Below, one piece after another: positions 7,476-16,258 of a stretch of DNA of 18,147 nucleotides. The notes under the pieces are model-generated. The model ran no database searches. It saw only the letters and a program-made list of their open reading frames with translations, and was not told the DNA's origin. The position numbers and the translations under genes were made by a program. Where the stretch lies: positions 1 through 18,147 of the forward strand of contig JBOGWY010000171.1 of assembly GCA_050694015.1 (NCBI GenBank), in the 5' to 3' direction. Each line of letters opens with the position of its first letter. The stretch's first letter is position 1. The stretch is from JBOGWY01 sp050694015. GTDB lineage: Bacteria; Actinomycetota; CADDZG01; WHSQ01.

Positions 7476-7913
7476 TTAACCGGGGGGGACCGCGGCGTTC
7501 CGCACGATGCTCACGTACACACGCACCGCATCGCGGCACTGCGATCCCCTGATCTGGACCTGCCCTAGATCGGCCCCCTTCCTCATATAGATCTCCGCTT
7601 CGAAACCTTCGTTGTCTTCCTGGATGATCTCGAACCCTGCCTCCTTCGATGCTTCCCGGTACCGCGGGAGTGCATCCTGGACGCTGTAAGGCACATTCAA
7701 GGCGAGCGTCGCGCGGTTCTTCCGCTCCTCGAAGTTCGCCACCTCGACGTCGTCGATGACGAACGATTCGAGTGCTGGGCTGATATCCACCTCGATCGTC
7801 CGCTTCGGGAAACCGCACGTACCCGCGAGCGTGCGCGGGCCGGAGCTTCCACCGTCGTCGGCACAGCCGCCGAGGGCCGCCACGATCGCAATCGCGACGA
7901 GGCTCTTCGTCAA
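7476..7913 (-). CDS. Small lipoprotein, paralogue A (unknown function)
   Basis: 145 residues from a TTG at 7913 that overlaps the SDR stop as TTGA; longer starts would run through SDR shadow. A short positively charged N-terminus, a hydrophobic stretch and LGGC make a lipobox with Cys17, so it should be a membrane-anchored extracytoplasmic lipoprotein. The mature part has two further cysteines (33 and 126) and a central segment GFEIIQEDNEGFEAEIYMRKG. The protein at 14777-15217 has the same plan: a lipobox cysteine, then two cysteines exactly 93 residues apart and a matching NEG..AEI segment. I do not recognise the family. As the last gene of the transporter/oxidoreductase cluster it may bind a ligand or assist the substrate-binding protein, which is inference. 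Confidence 0.82.
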   Translation of the reverse strand: MTKSLVAIAIVAALGGCADDGGSSGPRTLAGTCGFPKRTIEVDISPALESFVIDDVEVANFEERKNRATLALNVPYSVQDALPRYREASKEAGFEIIQEDNEGFEAEIYMRKGADLGQVQIRGSQCRDAVRVYVSIVRNAAVPPG

Positions 7914-8731
7914 GACCGATGGTCGCGCTCGGTCGCCTTGCGTAGGAACCGGTACGCGCCGCCGCGCCGCGCCATGGTAGTCGTGAACGTCGGCGAGATC
8001 GCGTGCGAAACGTCGACGAAGCGAGCCAGCCCGCGCGCGACGATGATCTCGGGCCGGTTGCGCTCGATCGCGGTGATGAGTGCCGCCGCGACCTTCTCCG
8101 GCGGGACGGAGGCCGACATCGTCGGAGGCTTCTCGCCCTGGCTCCAATGCGCGAACATCCCCGCCTCCGAGACGAAGCCCGGGCAGACGACCGACACGCC
8201 GATGCCGTGAGGTTTGACCTCCTCACGCAGAGACCACGAGAAACCGACCAGCGCGTGCTTGCTCGATGAGTAGATCGCGTTGTACGGGACCGCCGTCTTA
8301 CCCGCGACCGACGCGACATTGACGATGTGACCGCGCTTGCGCTCGATCATCCCCGGCACGACGAGACGCGTAAGCACCTCCGGAGCCCACACGTTCACGC
8401 GCAGCGTGCGCTCGATCACGTCAAGATCGACGTCGTTGAAGTGCGCGTACTTCTCGACGCCTGCGTTGTTGACGAGCAGATCGGGCGGGCCGAGCTCGGA
8501 CGTCGTTGCCTCGACGAGGTTCTCGAGATCGCCGAGGTCGCCCACATCGGTCGGTACCGCGACGCTGCGAACGCCGAAGCGGGAGATCCGGTTCTCCGTC
8601 TCTTTCAGATCTGCCTCCGAGCGCGCCGCGAGCGCGAGGTGAACGCCTTTGCGCGCCAGCGCCTCGGCGAAATACACACCGAGCCCGCGCGACGCTCCGG
8701 TCAGGATGCCGACCTTCCCCTGGAGATCCAT
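7910..8731 (-). CDS. Short-chain dehydrogenase/reductase
   Basis: 273 residues from the ATG at 8731, chosen because AGGAGGAGG stands just ahead of it; the ORF could extend upstream only into the 3' end of the GMC gene. Classical SDR motifs are all present: cofactor-binding TGASRGLG (11-18), NNAG (88-91), catalytic Ser about 141, and Tyr154/Lys158 in YSSSK. An acidic residue after the second strand is missing (LAARSEAD), and an arginine there suggests NADP(H) preference, a weak inference. It would oxidise or reduce an alcohol or carbonyl group. It follows the GMC oxidoreductase by 38 bases and overlaps lipoprotein A, so it likely acts on the same substrate line. Confidence 0.9.
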   Translation of the reverse strand: MDLQGKVGILTGASRGLGVYFAEALARKGVHLALAARSEADLKETENRISRFGVRSVAVPTDVGDLGDLENLVEATTSELGPPDLLVNNAGVEKYAHFNDVDLDVIERTLRVNVWAPEVLTRLVVPGMIERKRGHIVNVASVAGKTAVPYNAIYSSSKHALVGFSWSLREEVKPHGIGVSVVCPGFVSEAGMFAHWSQGEKPPTMSASVPPEKVAAALITAIERNRPEIIVARGLARFVDVSHAISPTFTTTMARRGGAYRFLRKATERDHRS

Positions 8732-8769
8732 AGAGCCTCCTCCTCCTTTGGTTCCCCGGACCCCTCCTT

Positions 8770-10827
8770 CTAGATCTGGGCCACGAGACGCTCCGCGGTT
8801 CGTCTGGCGAACGCCATGATCGTCATCTGTGGGTTCACGCCCACACACGAAGGGAAGGTACTCCCGTCTGCCACCCAGAGGTTATCGACCGCGTGGTGGC
8901 GCCCGAAGGGATCGACGACCGACCTCTGCGGGTCGCGCCCCATGCGCACCGTGCCCATCGGATGGAACGCCGTGAGACGTAGGTGTTCCGGGCGGACGCG
9001 CCGCTCGCGCAGCCGGCTGAGGTCCTCACGCGCCGAGATCGAATCCATCCCCGGGAGGCCCGGATAGACGCGCGACGCACCGGCCTCGAGCATCACCTCG
9101 GCCGCAACGGCGATCCCCACACTCATCCGGTACGCGTCGAGGTCGTTCAGCCGGTAAGTGGCCACGGCTTCTCCGTTGCGCAACGTGTGGACACGGCCCT
9201 TCGAAGTGTCGGATACGTAGAACCCGAGGGTCGCCAGCCGACGGAGATCGGCAAGCTCGCGCATCGCCTGCGCGCCGATGCCGGGGATCGAACCCGCTCC
9301 GATACTCGGCACGGTTGTGGTCGCCTCGAACATCAATTCGTGCGAGTCGAAGAACGCGTCGATGTAGTAGCTCTGCAGCGTCCCTTTCCAGTTGACGATG
9401 TCGTCGTCGAAGAACGCCCCCACGCCGGTAGCGGGATGTATGCGCAGGTTGCGTCCGGTCTGGTTCGAGGGATCGGTGATGCCGCTGCGGCGGAGCAGGG
9501 CGGGTGTGTGGACGGCTCCCGCGCACACCACGACGTCGCGCGCATCGACCGTGATGCCCCCTTTCCTGCGTCCGTTCGACACCAGCGACGCTTCCACGCG
9601 GACGGCCCGGCCCCCCTCCGTGACGATCCGCTCGACGCGGCAACCCGCGTAGACGCGTGCCCCTGCCGCGTGCGCGCGGGGCAGGTATGAGATGTGCATG
9701 GCCTGCTTCGCGTTGGTGGGGCAACCGAACGCGCACTGGCCGCAGCCGTGACAATCGGTGATGTTCCGCAGTAGCGGGCCGCCCGATAGGCCCAAAGCCA
9801 CCGCTCCTTTGTGCGCGGCCATCCCGTTGGGCCCCAGCAACTCCCACGGAACCGGCCTCACGTTCAGGAATTCCTCGCACGCCGCGTAATGCGGCGCCAT
9901 CTCGTCCCCGCTCGCGCCGGTGACCCCGAAGTCGCCGGCCCACCGCGCGAGCACGCGGTCCGGAGCGCGGAAACATGTGCCGGAGTTGACGACCGTCGTC
10001 CCACCGACGACGCGGCCGAGCGGCAGCGGGATCGGCGGTCTCCCCCACGCTTGCGTCATCCCGTTGTCGCGGCAGAACCGCTGGAAGCGATCGAACATCG
10101 GACCGGCGAAATCGGCGGCGGTCACATAGGGACCTTCCTCGAGAACGAGGACGCGGCGGCCCGACTCGGCGAGGGTGGCTGCGACGACCGAACCCCCGGC
10201 CCCCGAGCCGACCACGACGACGTCGACGCGCTCGCGGTGTCCGTCCTGCAGGTCCGGCCACGTCTGCACCTCGAGGCGCGTCTCGGGCGGCGCTTCGAAT
10301 GTCCTCTTGAGCGTGAGATGTTTCGGGATCGCGCCCGAGGCCATCGCCGGGCCTATCCGGTGGTAATCGTCGGGTTCAGGACCCGGATCGAGGGGCGCGA
10401 CGTCTCCTTCGATCGCGCGCAGGTTGCCGTGGGGCTCCTCGTCGCGGCGGCAGCGGTAGTCGTAGCCGAGCGCGTCCTCCACCGGTGGGCTCGACGCCCA
10501 TTCGAGGAAGATCAGCTGTTTCAGGGCGGTGATGTGCAGGCGTCGAAACGCGATGCGCGACAGGTAGCAGCTCGCCACCCACTCGGCCTGTTGCGCACGC
10601 GACAGCCTCGAGAACCGCCTGCGGTGGCGCGACAGAAGTGGACTCCACTCCCACGCGACCACGAGCGCGGTGACCCGCGCTTTCACGGGGGCGTCCCAGG
10701 TTCGCGTGCGGTCGTCCAGGCGCGGCGCGACCATCGCATCGGTCGCGCCGGGCAGATCGTTGTAAGCCGGCAAGAGGTGGTCGGCGAGGTCGCGGAGCGC
10801 GGCGCCGATCGGCACCGGTCTTCTCAT
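8770..10827 (-). CDS. GMC-family FAD oxidoreductase with fused helical N-terminal domain
   Basis: 685 residues; the ATG overlaps the upstream permease stop (ATGA). Residues about 1-130 form a helical region (LADHLLPAYNDLPGA, later LEWASSPPVEDALGYD) resembling the gluconate 2-dehydrogenase subunit 3 domain or the N-terminus of long-chain alcohol oxidases. The FAD domain follows with GSGAGG (207-212) and GRVVGGTT. A four-cysteine motif (359, 362, 365, 369; CHGCGQCAFGCP) occurs in related alcohol and fatty-alcohol oxidases. The C-terminus carries the catalytic pair His622 (HPMGT) and Asn665 (VNPQ). It should oxidise an alcohol to an aldehyde, ketone or lactone. No signal peptide or Tat motif is visible, so it is cytoplasmic. 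Substrate candidates are a sugar or polyol (from the ABC neighbours) or a lipid/sterol alcohol. Confidence 0.9.
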   Translation of the reverse strand: MRRPVPIGAALRDLADHLLPAYNDLPGATDAMVAPRLDDRTRTWDAPVKARVTALVVAWEWSPLLSRHRRRFSRLSRAQQAEWVASCYLSRIAFRRLHITALKQLIFLEWASSPPVEDALGYDYRCRRDEEPHGNLRAIEGDVAPLDPGPEPDDYHRIGPAMASGAIPKHLTLKRTFEAPPETRLEVQTWPDLQDGHRERVDVVVVGSGAGGSVVAATLAESGRRVLVLEEGPYVTAADFAGPMFDRFQRFCRDNGMTQAWGRPPIPLPLGRVVGGTTVVNSGTCFRAPDRVLARWAGDFGVTGASGDEMAPHYAACEEFLNVRPVPWELLGPNGMAAHKGAVALGLSGGPLLRNITDCHGCGQCAFGCPTNAKQAMHISYLPRAHAAGARVYAGCRVERIVTEGGRAVRVEASLVSNGRRKGGITVDARDVVVCAGAVHTPALLRRSGITDPSNQTGRNLRIHPATGVGAFFDDDIVNWKGTLQSYYIDAFFDSHELMFEATTTVPSIGAGSIPGIGAQAMRELADLRRLATLGFYVSDTSKGRVHTLRNGEAVATYRLNDLDAYRMSVGIAVAAEVMLEAGASRVYPGLPGMDSISAREDLSRLRERRVRPEHLRLTAFHPMGTVRMGRDPQRSVVDPFGRHHAVDNLWVADGSTFPSCVGVNPQMTIMAFARRTAERLVAQI

Positions 10828-11675
10828 GCCCGCCGCCAGCGGCGGATCAGAAGGAACTGCAGGTACACGATCAACACGGTGAACGCGAACAACGCCGCGC
10901 TCACCGCCGAGGCGTAGCCGAACCGGAAGTAGGTGAACGCCGACCGGTAGATGTAGAGCGGGAGGAAAGTTGTCGCCAGGCGCGGCCCTCCTTCGGTCAC
11001 GATCAAGGCCGGGACGAAGTTGAGTTGGAACGACAGGATGAGGTCGCGGAACGCGAGCAGCGCCAGGATCGGGGCCATCAGCGGCAGCGTCACTCGGGTG
11101 AGCGTGAAGTACGGCTTGGCCCCGTCGACCGCCGCGGCTTCGTAGATCGCGGGCGGCAGCGCCCGCCGGGCCGCGAGCGCGACGACGAAGCCCTCACCGA
11201 TTTGGAACGCGCTCATGACCGCGATCGCGATCCGCGTCACCCATGGCTCGGTCAACCACCCCGGCGACGTGAATCCCATCGCCTCGACGGCGGCGGATAA
11301 GGGTCCGTACAGCGGGTTCAACAGCCACAGCCACAGCAGCGCGTAGGCGATATCGGGCATCACCGTCGGCATATAAGCGATGGGGCGACCGATCGCCGCG
11401 CCCACCGATCGCTTATGCAGTAAGAGCGCGGCCCCGGCTGCTCCGACCACGCGCAACGGTACGAAGAACAGGACGAAGATGAACGAGTTCCGCACGGCGT
11501 TCCAGAAGAACGGATCACCGACCATCCGGATGAAGTTGTCGAAACCGTTGAAGCTCGGCGGCTGGATCCCGGAATACTCGGTGAACGCCAGGACGAGCGC
11601 CGCCACGGCCGGCACCGCGATCAGGAAGGTAAGCCCCCCGAGATACGGCCACGCGAGACGATCCGACGTTCTCAT
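10824..11675 (-). CDS. ABC transporter permease, MalF/UgpA type
   Basis: 283 residues with about six membrane segments, the first at about residues 13-32. The ATG overlaps the ATPase stop (ATGA) and its own stop overlaps the GMC start. The cytoplasmic EAA loop that docks on the ATPase is at about 179 (YEAAAVDGAKPYFTLTRVTL). It forms the channel with the second permease at 13962-14780. The family moves sugars, glycerol-3-phosphate and related carbohydrates; the actual substrate cannot be told. The large periplasmic insertion of E. coli MalF is absent, as usual in UgpA-like proteins. Confidence 0.9.
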   Translation of the reverse strand: MRTSDRLAWPYLGGLTFLIAVPAVAALVLAFTEYSGIQPPSFNGFDNFIRMVGDPFFWNAVRNSFIFVLFFVPLRVVGAAGAALLLHKRSVGAAIGRPIAYMPTVMPDIAYALLWLWLLNPLYGPLSAAVEAMGFTSPGWLTEPWVTRIAIAVMSAFQIGEGFVVALAARRALPPAIYEAAAVDGAKPYFTLTRVTLPLMAPILALLAFRDLILSFQLNFVPALIVTEGGPRLATTFLPLYIYRSAFTYFRFGYASAVSAALFAFTVLIVYLQFLLIRRWRRA

Positions 11676-12697
11676 GACGATGCCACCGCGGGACCGTCCT
11701 CGGACGCGAAGTAGCGCACGTCGGCGTCGTTGAACTCGAGCCCGACCTCGACACCGGGACCGGGGACGTCACGGCGGTCGGTGCGTACCAGCATCTCCCC
11801 GTGATCCGTGTGGACGTGGACGACGGTAGACGCCCCCACCTGCTCGACCAGCGCGATGCGCCCGGCGATGCCGCCGTCGGGCTCGCCGAGCCGGATCCGC
11901 TCGGGCCGGATACCGAACACCGGCGAGCTTCGACGATCGGCCGGCAGGAGTTCCGACGACACGATGTTCATCGGAGGAGTGCCGAGGAAGCGGCCGACGA
12001 ACGCGCTCAACGGGTAGTCATAGACCTCGAGCGGAGGGCCGACCTGCTCCAGCCGGCCGGTGCGGAGGACGGCGACGCGGTCCCCGAGCGTCATCGCTTC
12101 CACCTGGTCGTGCGTGACGTACAGCATCGACCGGGCCAGTTGACGCTGCAGTGCCCTGATCTCGATGCGCGCGCGGGAACGTAGAGCCGGGTCGAGGTTC
12201 GACAACGGCTCGTCGAGCAGGAACGCTCTCGGCTCGCGCACGATGGCACGTGCCAGCGCGACGCGCTGGCGCTCGCCGCCCGACAGCTCGGTGGGACGTC
12301 TCTCCAGCAGATGCGCAAGGTCGAGCGACTCGGCCGCATGACCTATCCGGCGCGCGATCTCGTCGCTCGGCATCTTGCGGGCTCTGAGGCCGAAGCCGAT
12401 GTTGGCCCGCACCGACATGTGCGGATACAACGCGAGCTCCTGGAAGACCATGGCGACGTCACGATCGCCGGGATCGGCGTCGGTAACATCGCGGTCGCCG
12501 ACCCGCATCGTGCCCACGTCGACGTCGACGAGACCGGCGATGCAGCGAAGCAACGTCGTCTTCCCCGATCCCGACGGCCCCACGACGACGACGAGTTCGC
12601 GGTCATCGACGTCGAGATCGATCCCATCGAGCACGATGGTGTCCGCGCCGCGGCGTTGTGGAAAGGTCTTCCTGACGCCGCGGAGCGAAACGGTCAT
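11672..12697 (-). CDS. ABC transporter ATP-binding protein, MalK/UgpC type
   Basis: 341 residues, usual length. Walker A GPSGSGKTT (40-48), Q-loop (FQE, 85-87), signature LSGGERQR (138-145), Walker B FLLDEP (159-164), D-loop SNLD (166-169) and switch His196 are all intact. The C-terminal ~110 residues (from about 230) form the TOBE-type regulatory domain of the carbohydrate-uptake family, with GIRPE. It powers the two permeases flanking it in the operon. Its ATG overlaps the binding-protein stop. Confidence 0.93.
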   Translation of the reverse strand: MTVSLRGVRKTFPQRRGADTIVLDGIDLDVDDRELVVVVGPSGSGKTTLLRCIAGLVDVDVGTMRVGDRDVTDADPGDRDVAMVFQELALYPHMSVRANIGFGLRARKMPSDEIARRIGHAAESLDLAHLLERRPTELSGGERQRVALARAIVREPRAFLLDEPLSNLDPALRSRARIEIRALQRQLARSMLYVTHDQVEAMTLGDRVAVLRTGRLEQVGPPLEVYDYPLSAFVGRFLGTPPMNIVSSELLPADRRSSPVFGIRPERIRLGEPDGGIAGRIALVEQVGASTVVHVHTDHGEMLVRTDRRDVPGPGVEVGLEFNDADVRYFASEDGPAVASS

Positions 12698-13965
12698 CCT
12701 TGCGCGCCCTCCGCGAACAGCGGGTTGGCGCGCTCGTCTAGCTCGCGGGTCGCGTCCTCGATCGTGTAACCCTCTTCGTAGAAGACCTTGGTCAGGATCT
12801 CATCAGCGATGTCCTCGATCTCCGGCCATGTCGGGAGCACGGGGGTGTACCGGACCGTCGCGATCGTGTCGATAAAGACCTCCGAATGCCTCGGGGCCTG
12901 CGTCGGATCGAGGAACGCGCGGGACTCCGCAATGGACGTCAACGACGGGACCGTGCGTCCGGAGAGTGCCGCGATCGTCTGACCGTCTTCCTGATTCGCC
13001 CACGCGACGAAGTCCGCCGCGGCGTCCTTGGCATCGGAAGCGGCCGCGATGCAATAGGCGTCGGAATGCAGGATCCCCGCGGGCTCTTCCGCGACCGGGA
13101 GCGGGAGCACGTCCCACTTCAGGGCCGCCACCTCGCGGAACTGCGGCGTATCGCGGCGCGACGACAGCAGCATCCCCAGCTTCCCGTTGATGAATCGGGT
13201 CTCGGGATCCTGAGACGCGAGCTCCTCCTCGGAAGGCACGTACCCGTCGCGGACGAGGCCGACGAGGAACTCCAGCGCCTCCTTCGTGGCCGGATCCTCG
13301 AGCGTGAAACGCGTCGGATCGTCGGGATCGTCGGTGATCTCACCGCCGTTCGACCACGCGAACGGGGCGAGCCGGATGATCTGAGCGTCGATCCCGACGC
13401 CGTCGACATCGCCCTGCGTCAGCGCGGCAGCTGCAGAGCGGAACTCCTCCCACCCCCATCCGTCGTGAGGCGGATCGATGCCCGCCCGCTTGAACAGGCG
13501 TGTGTTGTAGTAGACGGCGAGCGAGGACACGTTCTGGGGCATGCACTGAAGGGCCCCGTCGAACGTGAATGCTTCGATGGGAGGATCGAAGTAGTCGGCG
13601 AGATCGATGCCGCGTTCGGTCATCAACTCCTCGATGGGTTCGACCGCGCCGCGCGCGACGAACTGCGAGTACTCGCGGAAGTTGATCAAGAAGATGTCGG
13701 ACGGATCGCCGGCGGCGAAATCGGTCGCGAGTCGCGCCATGTGGTCCTCGCGCTCGGCGATGTCGATCAACTCGATGTCCACACCGGGCTCCTCGTCCTC
13801 GTAACGCTCGATGAGCGTGTGGTAGACCGCGATCTCCTCGGGTTCACCGAAGACCTGGATCGAGAACGACCGGTTCGTATCCGTTGCGTCATCGCCGCCG
13901 GGGCCACCGCCCCCCGTACAGGCAACGGATACCAACATCACGACGACGACGACGAGCCGGCTCAT
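12694..13965 (-). CDS. ABC transporter substrate-binding lipoprotein, carbohydrate (family 1) type
   Basis: 423 residues from the ATG at 13965, which overlaps the permease stop (ATGA); a longer upstream frame is permease shadow. A valine-rich hydrophobic N-terminus ends in SVAC with Cys16, a lipobox, so it is a membrane-anchored extracellular binding protein. The mature protein opens with a strand (IQVFG) and continues with the ERYEDEEPGVDIELI, AAGDPSDIF and LAVYYN motifs usual in sugar-binding proteins of this class, ending in a C-terminal lobe with EEGYTIEDATRELDE. It delivers the ligand to the two permeases. The binding pocket cannot be read reliably, so the ligand is open. Confidence 0.92.
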   Translation of the reverse strand: MSRLVVVVVMLVSVACTGGGGPGGDDATDTNRSFSIQVFGEPEEIAVYHTLIERYEDEEPGVDIELIDIAEREDHMARLATDFAAGDPSDIFLINFREYSQFVARGAVEPIEELMTERGIDLADYFDPPIEAFTFDGALQCMPQNVSSLAVYYNTRLFKRAGIDPPHDGWGWEEFRSAAAALTQGDVDGVGIDAQIIRLAPFAWSNGGEITDDPDDPTRFTLEDPATKEALEFLVGLVRDGYVPSEEELASQDPETRFINGKLGMLLSSRRDTPQFREVAALKWDVLPLPVAEEPAGILHSDAYCIAAASDAKDAAADFVAWANQEDGQTIAALSGRTVPSLTSIAESRAFLDPTQAPRHSEVFIDTIATVRYTPVLPTWPEIEDIADEILTKVFYEEGYTIEDATRELDERANPLFAEGAQG

Positions 13966-14780
13966 CTCACCTCCAGGGTCCGCGCGAACAGGGCCTGTTG
14001 CCCGATCAAGAATGCCAGCAGCGACGGCACCGTCGCGATCGCCGCACCGGCGAGCATCAGTGGGTGCAGCGTCGGCTCGAGCGTCTGTAAGGCCCGGAGG
14101 CCGAGCGGGATCGTCTGTCGCTCCTCGCCGGCGACGTACAGCAACGCGTCGATGAAGTTCGACCAGTGGAATACGAAGGCCAGCATCGCGACGGCGAATG
14201 CCGCGGGCCGCGCGAGCGGCCACGCGACGGTGGCCCACGTCCGCAACGGAGACAACCCTTCGACGCGCGCGGCTTCGTACAGCTGCGTTGGTATGCGGAA
14301 GTACGCGAGCGCGAACACAAGAACGTAGAAGGGAGATGTCGCCATGAGGGCGGGGACCATCAGAGCCCACAGCGTGTCGATCACACCGAGCCACTTGAAC
14401 ATGACGAAACGCGGTACCCACAGCGCCGTGGCCGGAACCATGAGAGCGATCACCGAGACCGCCAGCAGGAACGCCCGCATCCTGCGGCTCCCCGTCACGA
14501 TCGTGAAGCCCGCGAGCGACGCGATCAAGACCGTGAGCGGGACCGCGACCACCACGACGATCAGGGAGTTACGCATCTGCTTCCAGATGTCGATGATGAA
14601 ACCAACGCTCTCGTAGTTGTCCCACCGCGCGACCTCGGGGATGAAGTCGAAACCATCCGGCGGCGGTTGCCCGGGCGTTTGCAACGAGCCGAGGAACATG
14701 AAGACGACCGGCACCAGGAACGTCACAACGAGCGCCGCGATCGCGGACGCGCGCCCGAGCTTTCTCCCCCGTCGGCTCAT
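13962..14780 (-). CDS. ABC transporter permease, MalG/UgpE type
   Basis: 272 residues with about six membrane segments, the first at about 14-31. The EAA loop lies at about 169 (YEAARVEGLSPLRTWATVAW). The ATG overlaps the stop of lipoprotein B (ATGA). In this operon the MalG-type permease comes first and the MalF-type last, the reverse of the common order of binding protein, MalF, MalG. It pairs with the permease at 10824-11675. Confidence 0.9.
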   Translation of the reverse strand: MSRRGRKLGRASAIAALVVTFLVPVVFMFLGSLQTPGQPPPDGFDFIPEVARWDNYESVGFIIDIWKQMRNSLIVVVVAVPLTVLIASLAGFTIVTGSRRMRAFLLAVSVIALMVPATALWVPRFVMFKWLGVIDTLWALMVPALMATSPFYVLVFALAYFRIPTQLYEAARVEGLSPLRTWATVAWPLARPAAFAVAMLAFVFHWSNFIDALLYVAGEERQTIPLGLRALQTLEPTLHPLMLAGAAIATVPSLLAFLIGQQALFARTLEVR

Positions 14781-15217
14781 CGTGGTTCGCGAACGTAATC
14801 GAGCGTGAGCGTGACGAGGTCACCGCACGGGCGCCCGTGCTTCATCAGGTAGACACCGCTGATCCGCCCCCGGGCGAAGAAGATCTCGGCGTCGGTCCCT
14901 TCGTTCTCACTCGAGATCATGAAATAGCCGGAATCCAGGAGCTTCCTCGCGAGAGGCGGGTACAGAAGGTTTATCTCGGTCTCGGTCACGAGCGTCGCCG
15001 TGAGCCGCCGGCCGGCGCGCGCTGCTTCCGTAATCGTGCCGTGATCGGCCAGGCCCAGGTCCTTCGGCACGATGCGCGCCGTGGGGGTCTCAGGCGGGAT
15101 CTCGCACGGTGGTGTCGCCGCGGAACCTGGTCTCTCGGACCCGCCGCATCCGATCACGGCGGCCAAAAGAAGCGATCCGACGATGATGTGAACCCGCGCC
15201 GGATCCGGACGGCTCAT
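14777..15217 (-). CDS. Small lipoprotein, paralogue B (unknown function)
   Basis: 146 residues from the ATG at 15217. The N-terminus has a hydrophobic run ending in VIGC, a lipobox with Cys24. Two further cysteines (38 and 131) are 93 residues apart, the same spacing as in lipoprotein A (33 and 126), and the segment GYFMISSENEGTDAEIFFARG matches A's NEG..AEI region. It lies 26 bases after lipA, with no obvious strong ribosome-binding site, and overlaps the following permease. A disulfide between the conserved cysteines is likely but inferred. I do not recognise a named family; possible roles are ligand binding or assembly of the transporter. Confidence 0.82.
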   Translation of the reverse strand: MSRPDPARVHIIVGSLLLAAVIGCGGSERPGSAATPPCEIPPETPTARIVPKDLGLADHGTITEAARAGRRLTATLVTETEINLLYPPLARKLLDSGYFMISSENEGTDAEIFFARGRISGVYLMKHGRPCGDLVTLTLDYVREPR

Positions 15218-15243
15218 GGTCAGGGGCCGACCCGACGCCCGTG

Positions 15244-16236
15244 TCAGCCTGCGAGTCTGGCGGCGGCGCTGCGGTACTGCTTGCCCGCGTGATAGCTCGA
15301 GCGGACGAGGGGGCCGGATTCGACCCACGCGAAGTTGAGCTCGTTCTCACCGAAGGCCTTGTAGCGCGCGAACTCGTCGGGGTGAACCCAGCGGTCGACC
15401 GGCAGGTGCCACGACACGCTCGGCTGCAGGTACTGCCCGATCGTTAGTACGTCGCAACCACTATCGCGCAGATCGCGCATCGCGACGTAGACCTCTTCCT
15501 CGCGCTCGCCCATACCCACGATGATGTTGGACTTCGTCACCTGCTCGGCGCGCAGCTCCTTCGCCCATCGAAGGAGTTTGAGGCTCGCGTCGTAACCGAA
15601 GCCGGGCCGGATGTTGGGATGGAGGCGCCGGACCGTCTCGAGGTTGTGGGCCAGGACGTCCGGGTTCGCGTCGATCACGCGTGCCAGCGAATCGCGCGGG
15701 TGCTCCCTGCGGCCCTTGAAGTCGGGGATCAGAACCTCTATCCCACAGTCGGGCATCTCGCCGCGGATCGCACGGATCGTCGCCGCCCAGTGCGCCGAGC
15801 CACCGTCGTCGAGGTCGTCGCGCGCCACTCCCGTGACGACCGCGAACTTGAGACCCATGAGCCGGACGGCCTCGGCGATCTTGGCCGGCTCCTCGGCATC
15901 GAGCGGATCGGGCTTGGCAGTCTTGATGTCGCAGAACGCGCACCGGCGCGTGCAGAGATCGCCGCACAGCAGAAAGGTCGCCTCGCGCGCCTCCCAGCAT
16001 TCGTAGATGTTGGGGCACGCGGCTTCCTCGCACACGGTGTGGAGTCCGCGCTCGCGCATGATGTTGCGGAGCTCGGTGAAGTTCTCGCCGTTCTGGACGC
16101 GCACCTTCAGCCAGTCGGGACGGCTACTCGGCCGGGGAGCCTCGGGGCCGGGGGCATCGGTGAGCCTCGCTCCCCTACGGAGGTCGCGTTCGACCTGTTC
16201 CCGGGTGCGGATCGTCGGCTGGATCACCTGTGCCAT
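15244..16236 (-). CDS. lipA: Lipoyl synthase (radical SAM)
   Basis: 330 residues, ATG with GGAG seven bases upstream. It inserts two sulfurs into protein-bound octanoyl groups to make lipoate on E2 and H proteins. The auxiliary cluster motif has cysteines 69, 74 and 80 (CEEAACPNIYEC), the radical-SAM cluster has CTRRCAFC (95, 99, 102), and the C-terminal RSSYHA (from 312) supplies the serine ligand. All family residues are present. It follows the E1 genes of a lipoate-dependent dehydrogenase, which fits its role; the usual partner lipB is not in the window. A palindromic operator-like site lies 22 bases upstream of the start. Confidence 0.96.
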   Translation of the reverse strand: MAQVIQPTIRTREQVERDLRRGARLTDAPGPEAPRPSSRPDWLKVRVQNGENFTELRNIMRERGLHTVCEEAACPNIYECWEAREATFLLCGDLCTRRCAFCDIKTAKPDPLDAEEPAKIAEAVRLMGLKFAVVTGVARDDLDDGGSAHWAATIRAIRGEMPDCGIEVLIPDFKGRREHPRDSLARVIDANPDVLAHNLETVRRLHPNIRPGFGYDASLKLLRWAKELRAEQVTKSNIIVGMGEREEEVYVAMRDLRDSGCDVLTIGQYLQPSVSWHLPVDRWVHPDEFARYKAFGENELNFAWVESGPLVRSSYHAGKQYRSAAARLAG

Positions 16237-16258
16237 ATGACTCCAGATTAAGGCTTCC

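Noticed and set aside
12886..14328. 480-codon plus-strand open frame opposite the binding-protein and permease genes
   Set aside because: It crosses the junction of two well-supported minus-strand genes and has a low-complexity, arginine-rich product without motifs; a GC-rich shadow.
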